A stretch of 64,000 bases of DNA from Carnobacterium sp. 17-4 (GTDB taxonomy: Bacteria > Bacillota > Bacilli > Lactobacillales > Carnobacteriaceae). Location: the NCBI RefSeq assembly GCF_000195575.1, contig NC_015391.1, forward strand, positions 1,418,501-1,482,500. The letters are read 5' to 3'. A program made the translations under genes and the position numbers. The notes below the pieces were generated by a model. The model ran no database searches. It was not told where the DNA came from and saw only the letters and a list, made by a program, of their open reading frames with translations. Below, one piece after another: positions 28,407 to 36,268 of the stretch (its first letter is position 1; the number at the start of each line of letters is the position of its first letter).

Positions 28407-29276
28407 TTAGCCGTTTATGACCACTCCACCATTAACATGCAACACTTGGCCAGAAACATAACTAGAGTCTGTACTCGCTAAATAGACATACGTTGGCGCC
28501 AATTCAAAAGCTTGACCAGCTCTTTCTATTGCTCCGCCTTTACCCCAGTCCTCTAATTGTTCTTCTGTAAAAGTAGCTGGTATAAGTGGAGTCCATATTG
28601 GACCAGGAGCCACACCATTTACGCGAATTTTTTTATCAATCACTTCACTATTTTGAGAAAGAGATCTAGTGAACGCTGTAATTGCACCTTTAGTAGCTGA
28701 GTAATCTAAAAGGTGTTCACTTCCACGATAAGCTGTAATGGATGTTGTGTTGATGATTGATGCACCTTCTGACAAATGTGGCATTGCAGCTTTCACAAAG
28801 TAGAATTGACTAAATATGTTGGTTCTAAATGTTCGATCCAATTGTTCTGCGGTTATATCTCCAATTTTCTCTTGGACATGTTGCTCGCCAGCATTGTTGA
28901 CCAATATATCTAGATGGCCCCATTTCTCAATTACTTTCGATACTACTTCCTTAGCATAAGACTCTTGTCCTACATCACCTTTAAACACTAAGGCTTTTTG
29001 ACCAATCTTTTCAATTCGATTTTTTGTATAATTTGCATCATCCTCTGATTCTAGGTAACCAATAGCAACATCTGCACCTTCTTTTGCAAAAGCAATCGCT
29101 ACAGCTTGCCCGATCCCACTATCTCCACCCGTAATGATGGCAGTCTTACCTTCAAGTTTACCTGCTGCTTTGTAATTTGGATCTTCTGTTTGTGGTTCAG
29201 GATTAATATTCTTGCTATCATCATTTAACAAATAATTTTTCTTCGGTTTTTGAGTTTCTTTATCAGGATTTTCCAT
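28407..29276 (-). CDS. Short-chain dehydrogenase/reductase, YhxC/YghA type
   Basis: This 289-residue NAD(P)-dependent oxidoreductase of the SDR superfamily has a 40-residue Pro/Asn-rich N-terminal extension, characteristic of the YhxC/YhdF/YghA group often annotated as general stress oxidoreductases. The Rossmann motif GGDSGIG, the NNAG strand and the catalytic Ser...YSATK are all present, so it should be active. The substrate is unknown; alcohols, aldehydes or sugars are candidates. It lies between two YflT-domain genes on the same strand, although the gaps (198 and 304 bases) suggest separate promoters. Confidence 0.87.
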   Translation of the reverse strand: MENPDKETQKPKKNYLLNDDSKNINPEPQTEDPNYKAAGKLEGKTAIITGGDSGIGQAVAIAFAKEGADVAIGYLESEDDANYTKNRIEKIGQKALVFKGDVGQESYAKEVVSKVIEKWGHLDILVNNAGEQHVQEKIGDITAEQLDRTFRTNIFSQFYFVKAAMPHLSEGASIINTTSITAYRGSEHLLDYSATKGAITAFTRSLSQNSEVIDKKIRVNGVAPGPIWTPLIPATFTEEQLEDWGKGGAIERAGQAFELAPTYVYLASTDSSYVSGQVLHVNGGVVING

Positions 29277-29430
29277 TTAACATTCCTCCTAATTTTTCTC
29301 TACAAATTAAGGATAGCAACTTGGGAAAACGAATACAAATAAGAAGACTTCTCTGCATAAAATTTGGTAAAAAATAAGCTATCATTAATAGGAATCTATA
29401 ATTTTTAGTGTTGCTAAATTAATCAAACTA

Positions 29431-29500
29431 CTCACCAAAATTTCTGGAGGAATGGGTGGCTTGTAGCCCTGTACAGGATTCAAAGAGAATTATAAACGTT
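29431..29500. repeat. Intergenic repeat, copy A
   Basis: About 70 bases resemble 34555-34625: both share CTCAC, then AAATTT, then TGTAGCC followed exactly 14 bases later by GGATTCAA. It lies in the 29277-29580 gap, which otherwise holds the SDR promoter region and a terminator. Confidence 0.5.
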
Positions 29501-29520
29501 AGTGCTAAAACATTTATACA

Positions 29521-29557
29521 AAAAAGGATTAAGACTTTTATGTCTCAATCCTTTTTT
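29521..29557 (-). terminator. Terminator of the second YflT-domain gene
   Basis: A stem of about 14 bp with one mismatch has A-run and T-run flanks and lies about 25 bases past the stop codon of the gene at 29581-30495. Confidence 0.8.
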
Positions 29558-29580
29558 ATGATTTTTTGAAATACTAATTG

Positions 29581-30495
29581 TTATTTATCTTCGTCATCTT
29601 TTTGAATCGTTTTTCCGCCAGCTTCTTCGTAATTATCACTATAATACGCATCGCTTTCGGGCTGCTTGGAGTTCATCTCAGGTTTTGATTCTTCTGTTTT
29701 TTCAGTTCCTTTGCTGTGAGAAGAATCTCCTCCATCCACAACTCCTTTGCTGATATTTCCAGGGTATACATGTCCTTCGTTTTCAGCCACTACTGTAGAT
29801 TCGTCACCGGTTAATTCAGGCTCTGTTTCAAGAGAAGAACCTTTAACATCTTCATTTACTGATGACACTGTATTGCCATCTTGTTTTTGATTTGACGTAA
29901 TCGGACTAATAGATTCCTCTGAAGTTGAACTTTGCTTATCTGGAGCTGTTACAGGATTTCCTTCGATATCTTCTCTGGAAGATTGAGCTTTAGTGGGATC
30001 GAATTGTTCGCCTTCTCCAGGTACTGTATCCATTTTTTCTTTTGTAGGAACTTTAACCGAATCTGTTGCTGCAATGTCTCCACGTTCATTTTCTTTATCT
30101 CCATTTAGCACTTCTTCATTTACTTGAGATAAGTGTTGTATTTTTGATGGGCCTACACTGCTAACAAGGATAACAATTTCTCCACTTTCTAAAGCTTCTG
30201 TATAATGTTCACCAATATCTCCCTCTACACCATATTCTTCTAGAGGATTTGAAATTTCATCTGAATTGTATCGTCCAAAACTGAAAGATTCCTTTAATTT
30301 TCCCCAAAGAGACAATCCTTCAGTAGAATCGACAGCCTCAACCTCTACAAGGGTTAAATCTTCTAATTCTTTTTCATGTTTTTCATTGGTCACAATAATG
30401 ATTTCATCTGTTGCATACCCTTCATTAATGAGTCTTTCTACTGCACTTACCGTTTCTTCTTTTGATGTATATGTTCCTTCAACTCTTCTATCCAT
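29581..30495 (-). CDS. YflT-domain (general stress protein 17M-like) protein with acidic tail, copy 2
   Basis: The protein has 304 residues and the same architecture as copy 1: an N-terminal YflT domain of about 115 residues (GTYTSKEETVSAVERLINEGY to ESGEIVILV), then a long hydrophilic tail rich in Glu, Ser, Thr and Asp. The two N-domains are clearly related but diverged, and the tails align poorly. No export signal is visible. Two such genes flanking an SDR suggest a stress-linked module arisen by duplication. Its biochemical function is unknown. Confidence 0.75.
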   Translation of the reverse strand: MDRRVEGTYTSKEETVSAVERLINEGYATDEIIIVTNEKHEKELEDLTLVEVEAVDSTEGLSLWGKLKESFSFGRYNSDEISNPLEEYGVEGDIGEHYTEALESGEIVILVSSVGPSKIQHLSQVNEEVLNGDKENERGDIAATDSVKVPTKEKMDTVPGEGEQFDPTKAQSSREDIEGNPVTAPDKQSSTSEESISPITSNQKQDGNTVSSVNEDVKGSSLETEPELTGDESTVVAENEGHVYPGNISKGVVDGGDSSHSKGTEKTEESKPEMNSKQPESDAYYSDNYEEAGGKTIQKDDEDK

Positions 30496-30609
30496 TTGAA
30501 CTCACACTCCATTTCCTATAGTAACGTTGAACAGTTTAACGTTTTGCTACGTGATGACTATTTTGGTATTTTTAGTCATCCTTAATTTATATTCATGATA
30601 GCAAAAATT

Positions 30610-30648
30610 CATAGCACTAGCAAAGAAGAAGCCTTTGCTAATGCTATG
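30610..30648 (-). terminator. Terminator between the AbiEi-like and YflT-domain genes
   Basis: A stem of about 15 bp with one wobble pair (30610-30625 with 30633-30648) is followed on the minus strand by a T5 run. It lies about 100 bases past the AbiEi-like stop and just upstream of the second YflT gene. Confidence 0.7.
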
Positions 30649-30746
30649 AAAGATTGTTCGAGAGATAGATTAGATTCTAAGGTACCCATAACTAATTCTT
30701 TTCAGAATTTTTTTTGAACCATCAAAACTAGTTGTTAAAACACCCT

Positions 30747-31478
30747 TTAATCATTCTCATATAATTCTTTCTGCTTTGTAGTATCTAGCGTGATGATAAT
30801 TTCATCTTTTTGTTCTTCCAAATACACTTTATTGCTAATAAATTCGGCAACTTTAAGAACGACTTTCTGACTATAAAAATCTACAGCCAACGCTACTAGT
30901 TTTGCTTCTTTTAAATGGTACTCATTCATAAAATGTGTCAGCGCAAAGCTATATTGAAGGTTATTTCCATGTATTAAATCATTTTTTATTAAATCTAACA
31001 TTTGCAAATAACGATAATTTTCTCGTGTCACGGTTGTTGGAGGATTGACCAACTTGAATTTTATGTCCGTTGTTTCAATATTGCCATTTCTTTTTGCATT
31101 GGTTGCAATAATCATTTCGCTTGGGGAATTTTCGATAAATTCTAATTTATGCAAAAATGCTGCTCCTGTAAGATAACCAAATACATTTCCTCTTTTATCT
31201 TCTATATAAGTTCGGTTAATTAGTTCAATACTATCAATCCCTATTTCTTCGGCTGGATCCATGTCATCCCGGTAATAGACACCAGTTCCAAAACGCTTTA
31301 AATAGTTACCATCCTTTACCATTCTCATTAGAATAACATTCACATTTTTTCTTGCTTGTTGACACATCTTTTGGTCATCAGCAAATTGTTCTATGTAATG
31401 CATGATGTCAGAAATAAAAATTGGACTACCAATATTCTGGTTTAAGACATATGTTTGGACAAGTTTTGTTAAATTCAT
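30747..31478 (-). CDS. AbiEi-antitoxin-like winged-helix protein (DUF6088-type), tentative
   Basis: The protein has 243 residues and no signal peptide. The N-terminal 75 residues look like a winged helix ending in MVKDGNYLKRFGTGVYYR, the pattern of the AbiEi-type antitoxin N-domain where a Gly-x-Tyr-Tyr turn closes the wing. The middle (FGYLTGAAFLHKLEF ... IIATNAKRNG) resembles the AbiEi core that repeats in these proteins. No AbiEii nucleotidyltransferase toxin is adjacent: neighbours are a YflT gene and a 508-base gap. It is therefore either an orphan regulator or a misassigned family. I recognise the fold more than the family. Confidence 0.5.
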   Translation of the reverse strand: MNLTKLVQTYVLNQNIGSPIFISDIMHYIEQFADDQKMCQQARKNVNVILMRMVKDGNYLKRFGTGVYYRDDMDPAEEIGIDSIELINRTYIEDKRGNVFGYLTGAAFLHKLEFIENSPSEMIIATNAKRNGNIETTDIKFKLVNPPTTVTRENYRYLQMLDLIKNDLIHGNNLQYSFALTHFMNEYHLKEAKLVALAVDFYSQKVVLKVAEFISNKVYLEEQKDEIIITLDTTKQKELYEND

Positions 31479-31987
31479 ATTGATCTCCTTATTCGCTTGG
31501 CTTAGAAGTATTTCAGTATTCTAATATAATTAAAAAACACTATTTATTTTTAAGTTTACAAAATTAAAAACTATTTCGCAAGTAAAAGCATAGGCTTTTA
31601 ATAGTTCACTTATTATCCACTAAATCGAAAGATTTGTAAACGTTTTAAATACTTCTTTTAAGTTAGAAGAGTGATTGGTTGAAAGCATTTCTCCTGTTCA
31701 TTTTTCTGTCAAACTTGAGTCCAGTGTACTGTATTCAACGGGGTACTCTCTCTTTCCCAAGATGATTGGTATATCTGAATAAGAACTACACCTTCCTTCA
31801 AGACAGCATTGGTTAAACCGGATGACACGAAGCAGCGATAGGTATTTTTTTTATGCCCGCTTTCTAAAGTAGAATGTTTACCTTTTCAATACTATGTAAC
31901 ACTCCATCCCTTCTAAACGTTATTACAGATGTAAGATGTCATGACAATAACTTACACAGTAACTTATTTTATAAGGAGGAATAAATT
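31479..31987. other. 509-base intergenic region with an unexplained GC-richer core
   Basis: No convincing gene lies here. The core 31690-31880 is less AT-rich than its flanks. On the minus strand 31712-31885 is open for 58 codons with Cys and Trp residues but has no ATG/GTG start with a ribosome site. It may be the tail of a decayed gene or a structured RNA. The right end (31970-31987) holds the AAGGAGG of the DUF1659 gene. I do not recognise a known riboswitch or T-box. Confidence 0.4.
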
Positions 31988-32191
31988 ATGCAAAAAGAAT
32001 GGACAAAAGGGGCAATTGAAGTACATTTCGAAGATGCTGCAAATGAAAAAACGTTAAAACGTAGCTATTCTAACACAATCAACTCTGTAACAGACGAACA
32101 AGTTGAAGGTTTCTCTGCAGCTTTAGAATCTTTAACAAGTTTACCTTATGTACAATCAGTCATGGTTGAAGAATATACCTATACACGCTAA
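31988..32191 (+). CDS. DUF1659 small protein
   Basis: This 67-residue soluble protein of the DUF1659 family contains the typical ending (TLKRSYSNTINSVTDEQ then VEEYTYTR). It is translated from a strong TAAGGAGGAA site. Such proteins nearly always occur with a DUF2922 partner, as here 54 bases downstream. Their function has not been established, although the pair is common in Firmicutes. It starts a plus-strand unit that ends at the 32537-32570 terminator and is followed by an amidase gene. Confidence 0.8.
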   Translation: MQKEWTKGAIEVHFEDAANEKTLKRSYSNTINSVTDEQVEGFSAALESLTSLPYVQSVMVEEYTYTR

Positions 32192-32245
32192 GCAGTAAAG
32201 AGAACATTTATTTAAATCAATTTATCCACTAAGGAGGAAATGAAT

Positions 32246-32470
32246 ATGGCAAAATCATTGGAATTAAGATTCGTTACTAGTTTAGGAAAGTCAAAAACAA
32301 TGAGTGTAAAAGATCCAATTCTTAATTTAACTACAGAAAAAGCTCAGGAAGCAATGAATTCAATCATCTCGTTAAATATGTTCCAAATTGAAGGTGCAAA
32401 CCCCTACGCTACTGTAGTAGGTGCTCGCTACGTCGAGCGTGTAGTAGATGATATCTTCGAAGTAGAATAA
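32246..32470 (+). CDS. DUF2922 small protein
   Basis: This 74-residue protein of the DUF2922 family carries the characteristic LELRFVTSLGKSKTMSVKDP start and an ending with GARYVERVV. I place the start at the ATG at 32246, eight bases after AAGGAGG; the upstream ATG at 32240 is too close to that site. It is the downstream partner of the DUF1659 gene and lies before a terminator. Function is unknown; a structural or regulatory pair is conceivable. Confidence 0.8.
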   Translation: MAKSLELRFVTSLGKSKTMSVKDPILNLTTEKAQEAMNSIISLNMFQIEGANPYATVVGARYVERVVDDIFEVE

Positions 32471-32536
32471 CAGCTAATAAGTATAATGGTAAAGCACTAC
32501 CGAGTCTGTTTTAGAACACGCATAAATTAATCGCTA

Positions 32537-32570
32537 AAAAATAGGGTGGGACAACAGTCTCACCCTATTT
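32537..32570 (+). terminator. Terminator of the DUF1659-DUF2922 unit
   Basis: A stem (32539-32548 with 32561-32570, extended by inner GAC/GTC pairs) with the GGTGGGAC-type core resembles the terminator after dsdA. It ends only a few bases before the ribosome site of the next gene. Confidence 0.8.
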
Positions 32571-32592
32571 AATTATTACAGGAGGAATAATA

Positions 32593-33696
32593 ATGACTTA
32601 TACAATTGAACACCAGCTTTTGACAATCACTCAGAAAAACTTGATCAGCAACAGCCTGGTTATCGCCCACGAATCTGGAAATGCAAAAAATACGGGATTA
32701 CTTTCCCTAGAAAATGAAATTACTTATATGAAGCGTAACGCTCAAACCAATGGTCCGTTCACAAGCCGTTGGGTTGGTGGAGGCGGAAGAATTATCCAGA
32801 TCGCTCAAACAGGAAAAATACAGTATGGTGCTGGAAAAAACGCCAACCCTCATGCATATGCTCAAGTAGAATTAGCACGCACATCAAATCCAGTTTGGTT
32901 TAAAAAAGATTATCTAGCCTATGTATGGCTATTAAAAAAACTTGCTGTAGAAGCCGGAATCCCTACTTCATTAAATGCGGGTACTACTCTTGCATCAAAG
33001 GGCATTAAAACACATCATTGGATCTCCAACAATTTAGGAGGTACCACTCATACCGATCCTGATGCTTATCTAATGCAAAACGGTATTTCTCTTACTCAAT
33101 TTGCGCGTGACTTATCCTCAACTACTCAAAAGGAATTTTTATCAACCCCTTCTCCTACTAGACCAAATCACTTGTACCATATTGTAGTGAAAAGCGATTC
33201 TTTATGGAGTATTGCTAAAAGATATCATACTACCCTTACTTGGTTGAAAACGATCAATCTACTATCTTCTGAAACTATCCTAATTGGTCAAAGGTTAATC
33301 ATTTCAACAAATTATTCAAATGTAGCTCCCTTTTCCCAACTTGCGATCATAAAGACTATTCAAAAGACTCTTGGCATCAAGCAAGACGGTCTTTTTGGCC
33401 CGGTAACAAAACAAAGCTTAATCTGTCTAGTTCAAAAAACAATTGGTTCCAAACTCGATGGCTATTGGGGGCCTGAATCTGCTTCAAAAATGAGAATTCT
33501 AAAAACCGGATTCTCTGGATCGGATGTGTACGTAGTCCAAGCTTTTTTAATAGGTAACTATCATTTAAAATTAGGTACGCCAGATAAACAATATGGTCCA
33601 AAAACAACAGAGGCAGTCAAACAATTTCAACTTAATTCTGGGCTTTTAGCTGACGGCATCACTGGTCCAAAAACATGTCAAAAATTATTTTGCTGA
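32593..33696 (+). CDS. N-acetylmuramoyl-L-alanine amidase with LysM and peptidoglycan-binding repeats
   Basis: This 367-residue cell-wall hydrolase should cleave the amide between muramic acid and L-Ala. An amidase_2/PGRP domain spans about residues 15-175, with zinc-ligand candidates His26 (IAHESGN), His141 (KTHHW) and His153 in THTDPDAY. A LysM domain (about 194-238) follows, then two peptidoglycan_binding_1-like repeats (about 250-365). There is no signal peptide, so release would need a holin, lysis or a non-classical route, as for phage endolysins. It has a good AGGAGG site right after a terminator, so its promoter is unclear. No phage genes are adjacent. Confidence 0.85.
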   Translation: MTYTIEHQLLTITQKNLISNSLVIAHESGNAKNTGLLSLENEITYMKRNAQTNGPFTSRWVGGGGRIIQIAQTGKIQYGAGKNANPHAYAQVELARTSNPVWFKKDYLAYVWLLKKLAVEAGIPTSLNAGTTLASKGIKTHHWISNNLGGTTHTDPDAYLMQNGISLTQFARDLSSTTQKEFLSTPSPTRPNHLYHIVVKSDSLWSIAKRYHTTLTWLKTINLLSSETILIGQRLIISTNYSNVAPFSQLAIIKTIQKTLGIKQDGLFGPVTKQSLICLVQKTIGSKLDGYWGPESASKMRILKTGFSGSDVYVVQAFLIGNYHLKLGTPDKQYGPKTTEAVKQFQLNSGLLADGITGPKTCQKLFC

Positions 33697-33749
33697 TTCA
33701 TTTCTTTCCTTCAACTTTCCAAAATTACCCGAAAAGCCGTTTTAATATA

Positions 33750-33758
33750 TGGTATACT
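33750..33758 (+). promoter_or_regulatory. Extended -10 promoter of the deoxynucleoside kinase gene
   Basis: TGGTATACT on the plus strand is an extended -10 element (TGn plus TATACT), 57 bases before the start codon. No good -35 is visible, which fits extended -10 promoters. Confidence 0.5.
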
Positions 33759-33814
33759 AAAGTACGCAAAAGAAAGAAGAAGACATCGGTCTTTGATAGG
33801 AGTGTGGCCGTTAT

Positions 33815-34483
33815 ATGAAGGGAGAAAACAAAGCTGTGATTGTTTTAGCTGGTATGATTGGTGCTGGTAAAAGCACCTACACAAAATTCATTTCAGAAGC
33901 ATTAGGAAGCGAGGCTTTCTATGAGAGTGTGGATGATAATCGGATTTTGGAAAAGTTCTATGAGAATCCTGAAAGATGGGCTTTCTCACTACAAATTTAT
34001 TTTTTAAATACTCGTTTTAGAAGCATTAAAGCTGCCTTTAAGCATGAAAACAATGTACTGGATCGTTCGATTTACGAAGATGCCTTGTTTACTCGAATCA
34101 ATTATGAAGAAGGAAATATGAGTGATGCTGAGATGGACACTTATTTAGATTTATTGGATAACATGATGGAAGAGCTAGACAATATGCCTAAAAAATCTCC
34201 GGATTTATTAATCTACTTACGTGGCTCTTTAGATACTGTTTTAAACAGGATCGAAAAACGTGGTCGTACTTTTGAGCAAATCGGAGAAAATAGTGGATTA
34301 CTAGACTATTATACTCATCTTCATAGTCAATATGATAGCTGGTTTAACGCTTACGATAAAAGTGCTACTCTGATAATTGATATTAATCAATATGATTTAG
34401 AAAAGTTAGAAGATGCTGAAAAAGTTCTCAATATGGTCACAGAAAAATTAGAAGCTGTTAGAAATGAACATTCGGTTGGATAA
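33815..34483 (+). CDS. Deoxyadenosine/deoxyguanosine kinase family protein
   Basis: This 222-residue nucleoside salvage kinase phosphorylates a deoxynucleoside to its monophosphate. A P-loop GMIGAGKST lies at residues 13-21. The LDRSIYEDALF segment holds the ERS-like Asp-Arg-Ser motif of the dNK family, and a lid-type RIEKRGRTFE is found near residue 150. Lactic acid bacteria often have two such kinases side by side; only one is here, so dA/dC versus dG preference is not settled. It is monocistronic, with its own promoter and terminator. Confidence 0.88.
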   Translation: MKGENKAVIVLAGMIGAGKSTYTKFISEALGSEAFYESVDDNRILEKFYENPERWAFSLQIYFLNTRFRSIKAAFKHENNVLDRSIYEDALFTRINYEEGNMSDAEMDTYLDLLDNMMEELDNMPKKSPDLLIYLRGSLDTVLNRIEKRGRTFEQIGENSGLLDYYTHLHSQYDSWFNAYDKSATLIIDINQYDLEKLEDAEKVLNMVTEKLEAVRNEHSVG

Positions 34484-34520
34484 AAAAACAGTTGAGCATA
34501 TTTTGCTCAACTGTTTTTTT
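34482..34520. terminator. Terminator of the deoxynucleoside kinase gene
   Basis: A 17-bp perfect stem (34482-34498 with 34504-34520) contains the same CAGTTGAGC core as the terminator at 23228-23278. A and T runs on both sides make it bidirectional. Confidence 0.88.
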
Positions 34521-34554
34521 ATCTAATTTTAGTATTATTTAATTAACTCCATCA

Positions 34555-34625
34555 CTCACTTGAAATTTATAGAGAAATGAAAATTACCTGTAGCCATTTA
34601 AAGGATTCAACCAGAAGTAATTTCA
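34555..34625. repeat. Intergenic repeat, copy B
   Basis: This is the diverged partner of 29431-29500: CTCAC, AAATTT, and TGTAGCC followed 14 bases later by GGATTCAA are shared in order. It lies between the kinase terminator and the mtlD stop and has no visible coding capacity. Confidence 0.5.
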
Positions 34626-34662
34626 ATTACAACACTAACTTTATTTGTTAATTCACTAATTT

Positions 34663-35811
34663 TTATTTTGTTAAAAGTTCATATTCACTAGCTATTTTCC
34701 CAATAATTGTTTCATCTTTTAATTGCGTAACTTCACGAATAACTGTTTCAACAGATTTATCTTCCAACATTTTTTCTAATTGTTGGCTTTCCTCATCATT
34801 GCTGTCACGATAGACTAAAGCTTTAGCAACAGTCTTAATCAAATAGTCTGTTTCAAGTCCTCTTTCACTTGCTTCTCGGATAGGACGAATAAACCGTTCG
34901 TCGTATCCCAGCTTACGCATTGGCGTTCTAGCAACACGAGTGATATCGTCTGAGATATATGGGTTCATAAAACGGGAAAGAATTTTAGTAATGTACGCTT
35001 TGTGTTCTTCAGCATTAAACTGCCATTTTTCAACCATCACGGCTCCTGTTTCAGCTAAAACATTCTCAACTTGTTTTTTCACTTTTTCATCTTTTAACGC
35101 TTCGTCAATTGTTTTGTATCCTTCATATTTCCCGACATAGGCCGTAGTCGCATGTCCGGTATTTACGGTAAATAATTTTCTTTCAATAAAGGGTTCTAGT
35201 TCAGGTGCATAATGAACTCCTTCTAAACGTAGTTCCGTATTTTTAAGTTTAGATTCATCAATGACCCATTCCTTGTATCCTTCAACGGATACGAACAATT
35301 TATCCTCATGAGATTGCAAAGGAACAATACGATCCACTGCGGCATCAGGAAATCCGATATACTGTTCAAGGTAATCCATATCTTCTTTAACTAAATGTTT
35401 TGAAACTTCCTCTTTCAGGAATGTACTTCCGCCAATCATATTTTCACATGCTATCACGTCAATTGGTTGAGTCGATTTTCCAGCTCGTCTTTTTTGAATC
35501 CCTTTAGCGATTAAAGGTGCGATATACGGTAAAATTTTTGGACCAATAGCAGTCGTTACAATAGAAGCTTGTTCAAATGCTGCAATGACTTCTTCTGGAT
35601 GAGTCCCATTGTTGATACCATAGACATTGTTTACCTTGAGTTGAGGGGTGCCTTCTTGAGCCAGTTCAATAGTATATTCGTGTTTGTCATTTAGCGCATC
35701 AATGATTTCTTTATTTACATCCACAAAAGCAATCTTAAATCCATTTTTATTTAAGACTTCTCCTATAAATCCTCGACCAATATTTCCTCCACCAAAATGA
35801 ATGGCTAACAT
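34663..35811 (-). CDS. mtlD: Mannitol-1-phosphate 5-dehydrogenase
   Basis: This enzyme oxidises mannitol 1-phosphate to fructose 6-phosphate with NAD. The N-terminal Rossmann motif IHFGGGNIGRGFIG and the catalytic-region sequence ERKLFTVNTGHAT with its Lys identify MtlD. I start it at the ATG at 35811, one base after the mtlF stop and nine bases after AAGGGA, giving 382 residues; the TTG at 35820 is less likely. It is the last gene of mtlA-mtlR-mtlF-mtlD. No terminator is obvious directly after it. Confidence 0.94.
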   Translation of the reverse strand: MLAIHFGGGNIGRGFIGEVLNKNGFKIAFVDVNKEIIDALNDKHEYTIELAQEGTPQLKVNNVYGINNGTHPEEVIAAFEQASIVTTAIGPKILPYIAPLIAKGIQKRRAGKSTQPIDVIACENMIGGSTFLKEEVSKHLVKEDMDYLEQYIGFPDAAVDRIVPLQSHEDKLFVSVEGYKEWVIDESKLKNTELRLEGVHYAPELEPFIERKLFTVNTGHATTAYVGKYEGYKTIDEALKDEKVKKQVENVLAETGAVMVEKWQFNAEEHKAYITKILSRFMNPYISDDITRVARTPMRKLGYDERFIRPIREASERGLETDYLIKTVAKALVYRDSNDEESQQLEKMLEDKSVETVIREVTQLKDETIIGKIASEYELLTK

Positions 35812-35812
35812 A

Positions 35813-36253
35813 TTATTCAATCCCTTCTAATAATTCTCTAACTTCTCGTTCAGAAGATGCATCCGCTAACTTAACCACGTTTTCTACTTCTGAACAGTAA
35901 ACAGCGATTTTTGAAAGGATGTCTAAATGTTCATTCCCTACTCCAGCGATTCCGAACACAACGGTTACTAATTTTTCTTCCTCAGGAGTACCAAAATCTA
36001 CCCCACCAGGAATTTGAACAACTGAAATACCCGATTGAGTGATTAAGTCTTTTGAATTTTCTGTACCATGAGGAATAGCAATAAAGTTTCCCATATAAGT
36101 CGTGACATTTTCTTCACGCTTCAGCATTTCTTCAATGTAGCCTTCTTTTACATATTGACCTTCTACTAGAATCTTACCCGCGGCACGAATAGCCTCTTCT
36201 TTTGTGTTAAATGATTGATTTAATTGAATACTGCTTTCTTCTAAAATAGCCAT
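35813..36253 (-). CDS. mtlF: Mannitol-specific PTS component IIA
   Basis: This 146-residue phosphocarrier of the mannitol/fructose IIA family accepts phosphate from HPr at His62 (AIPHGT) and passes it to the IIB domain of MtlA. The length and the AGVGNEHLDIL motif match MtlF. It lies 15 bases after mtlR and one base before mtlD. A separate IIA is consistent with MtlA here ending after its IIB domain. Confidence 0.94.
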   Translation of the reverse strand: MAILEESSIQLNQSFNTKEEAIRAAGKILVEGQYVKEGYIEEMLKREENVTTYMGNFIAIPHGTENSKDLITQSGISVVQIPGGVDFGTPEEEKLVTVVFGIAGVGNEHLDILSKIAVYCSEVENVVKLADASSEREVRELLEGIE

Positions 36254-36268
36254 AATCTATTCTCTCCT

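Noticed and set aside
31690-31880. Riboswitch, T-box or SRP RNA
   Set aside because: I looked for T-box (GGTGG), c-di-AMP, glycine and c-di-GMP cores and the SRP GGTCAGG-GGAAG core. A short GAAGCAGC stretch is present, but the rest of the SRP core is absent.
32593-33696. Prophage remnant
   Set aside because: The amidase is endolysin-like, but no holin, tail, integrase or attachment-site repeats are visible nearby.
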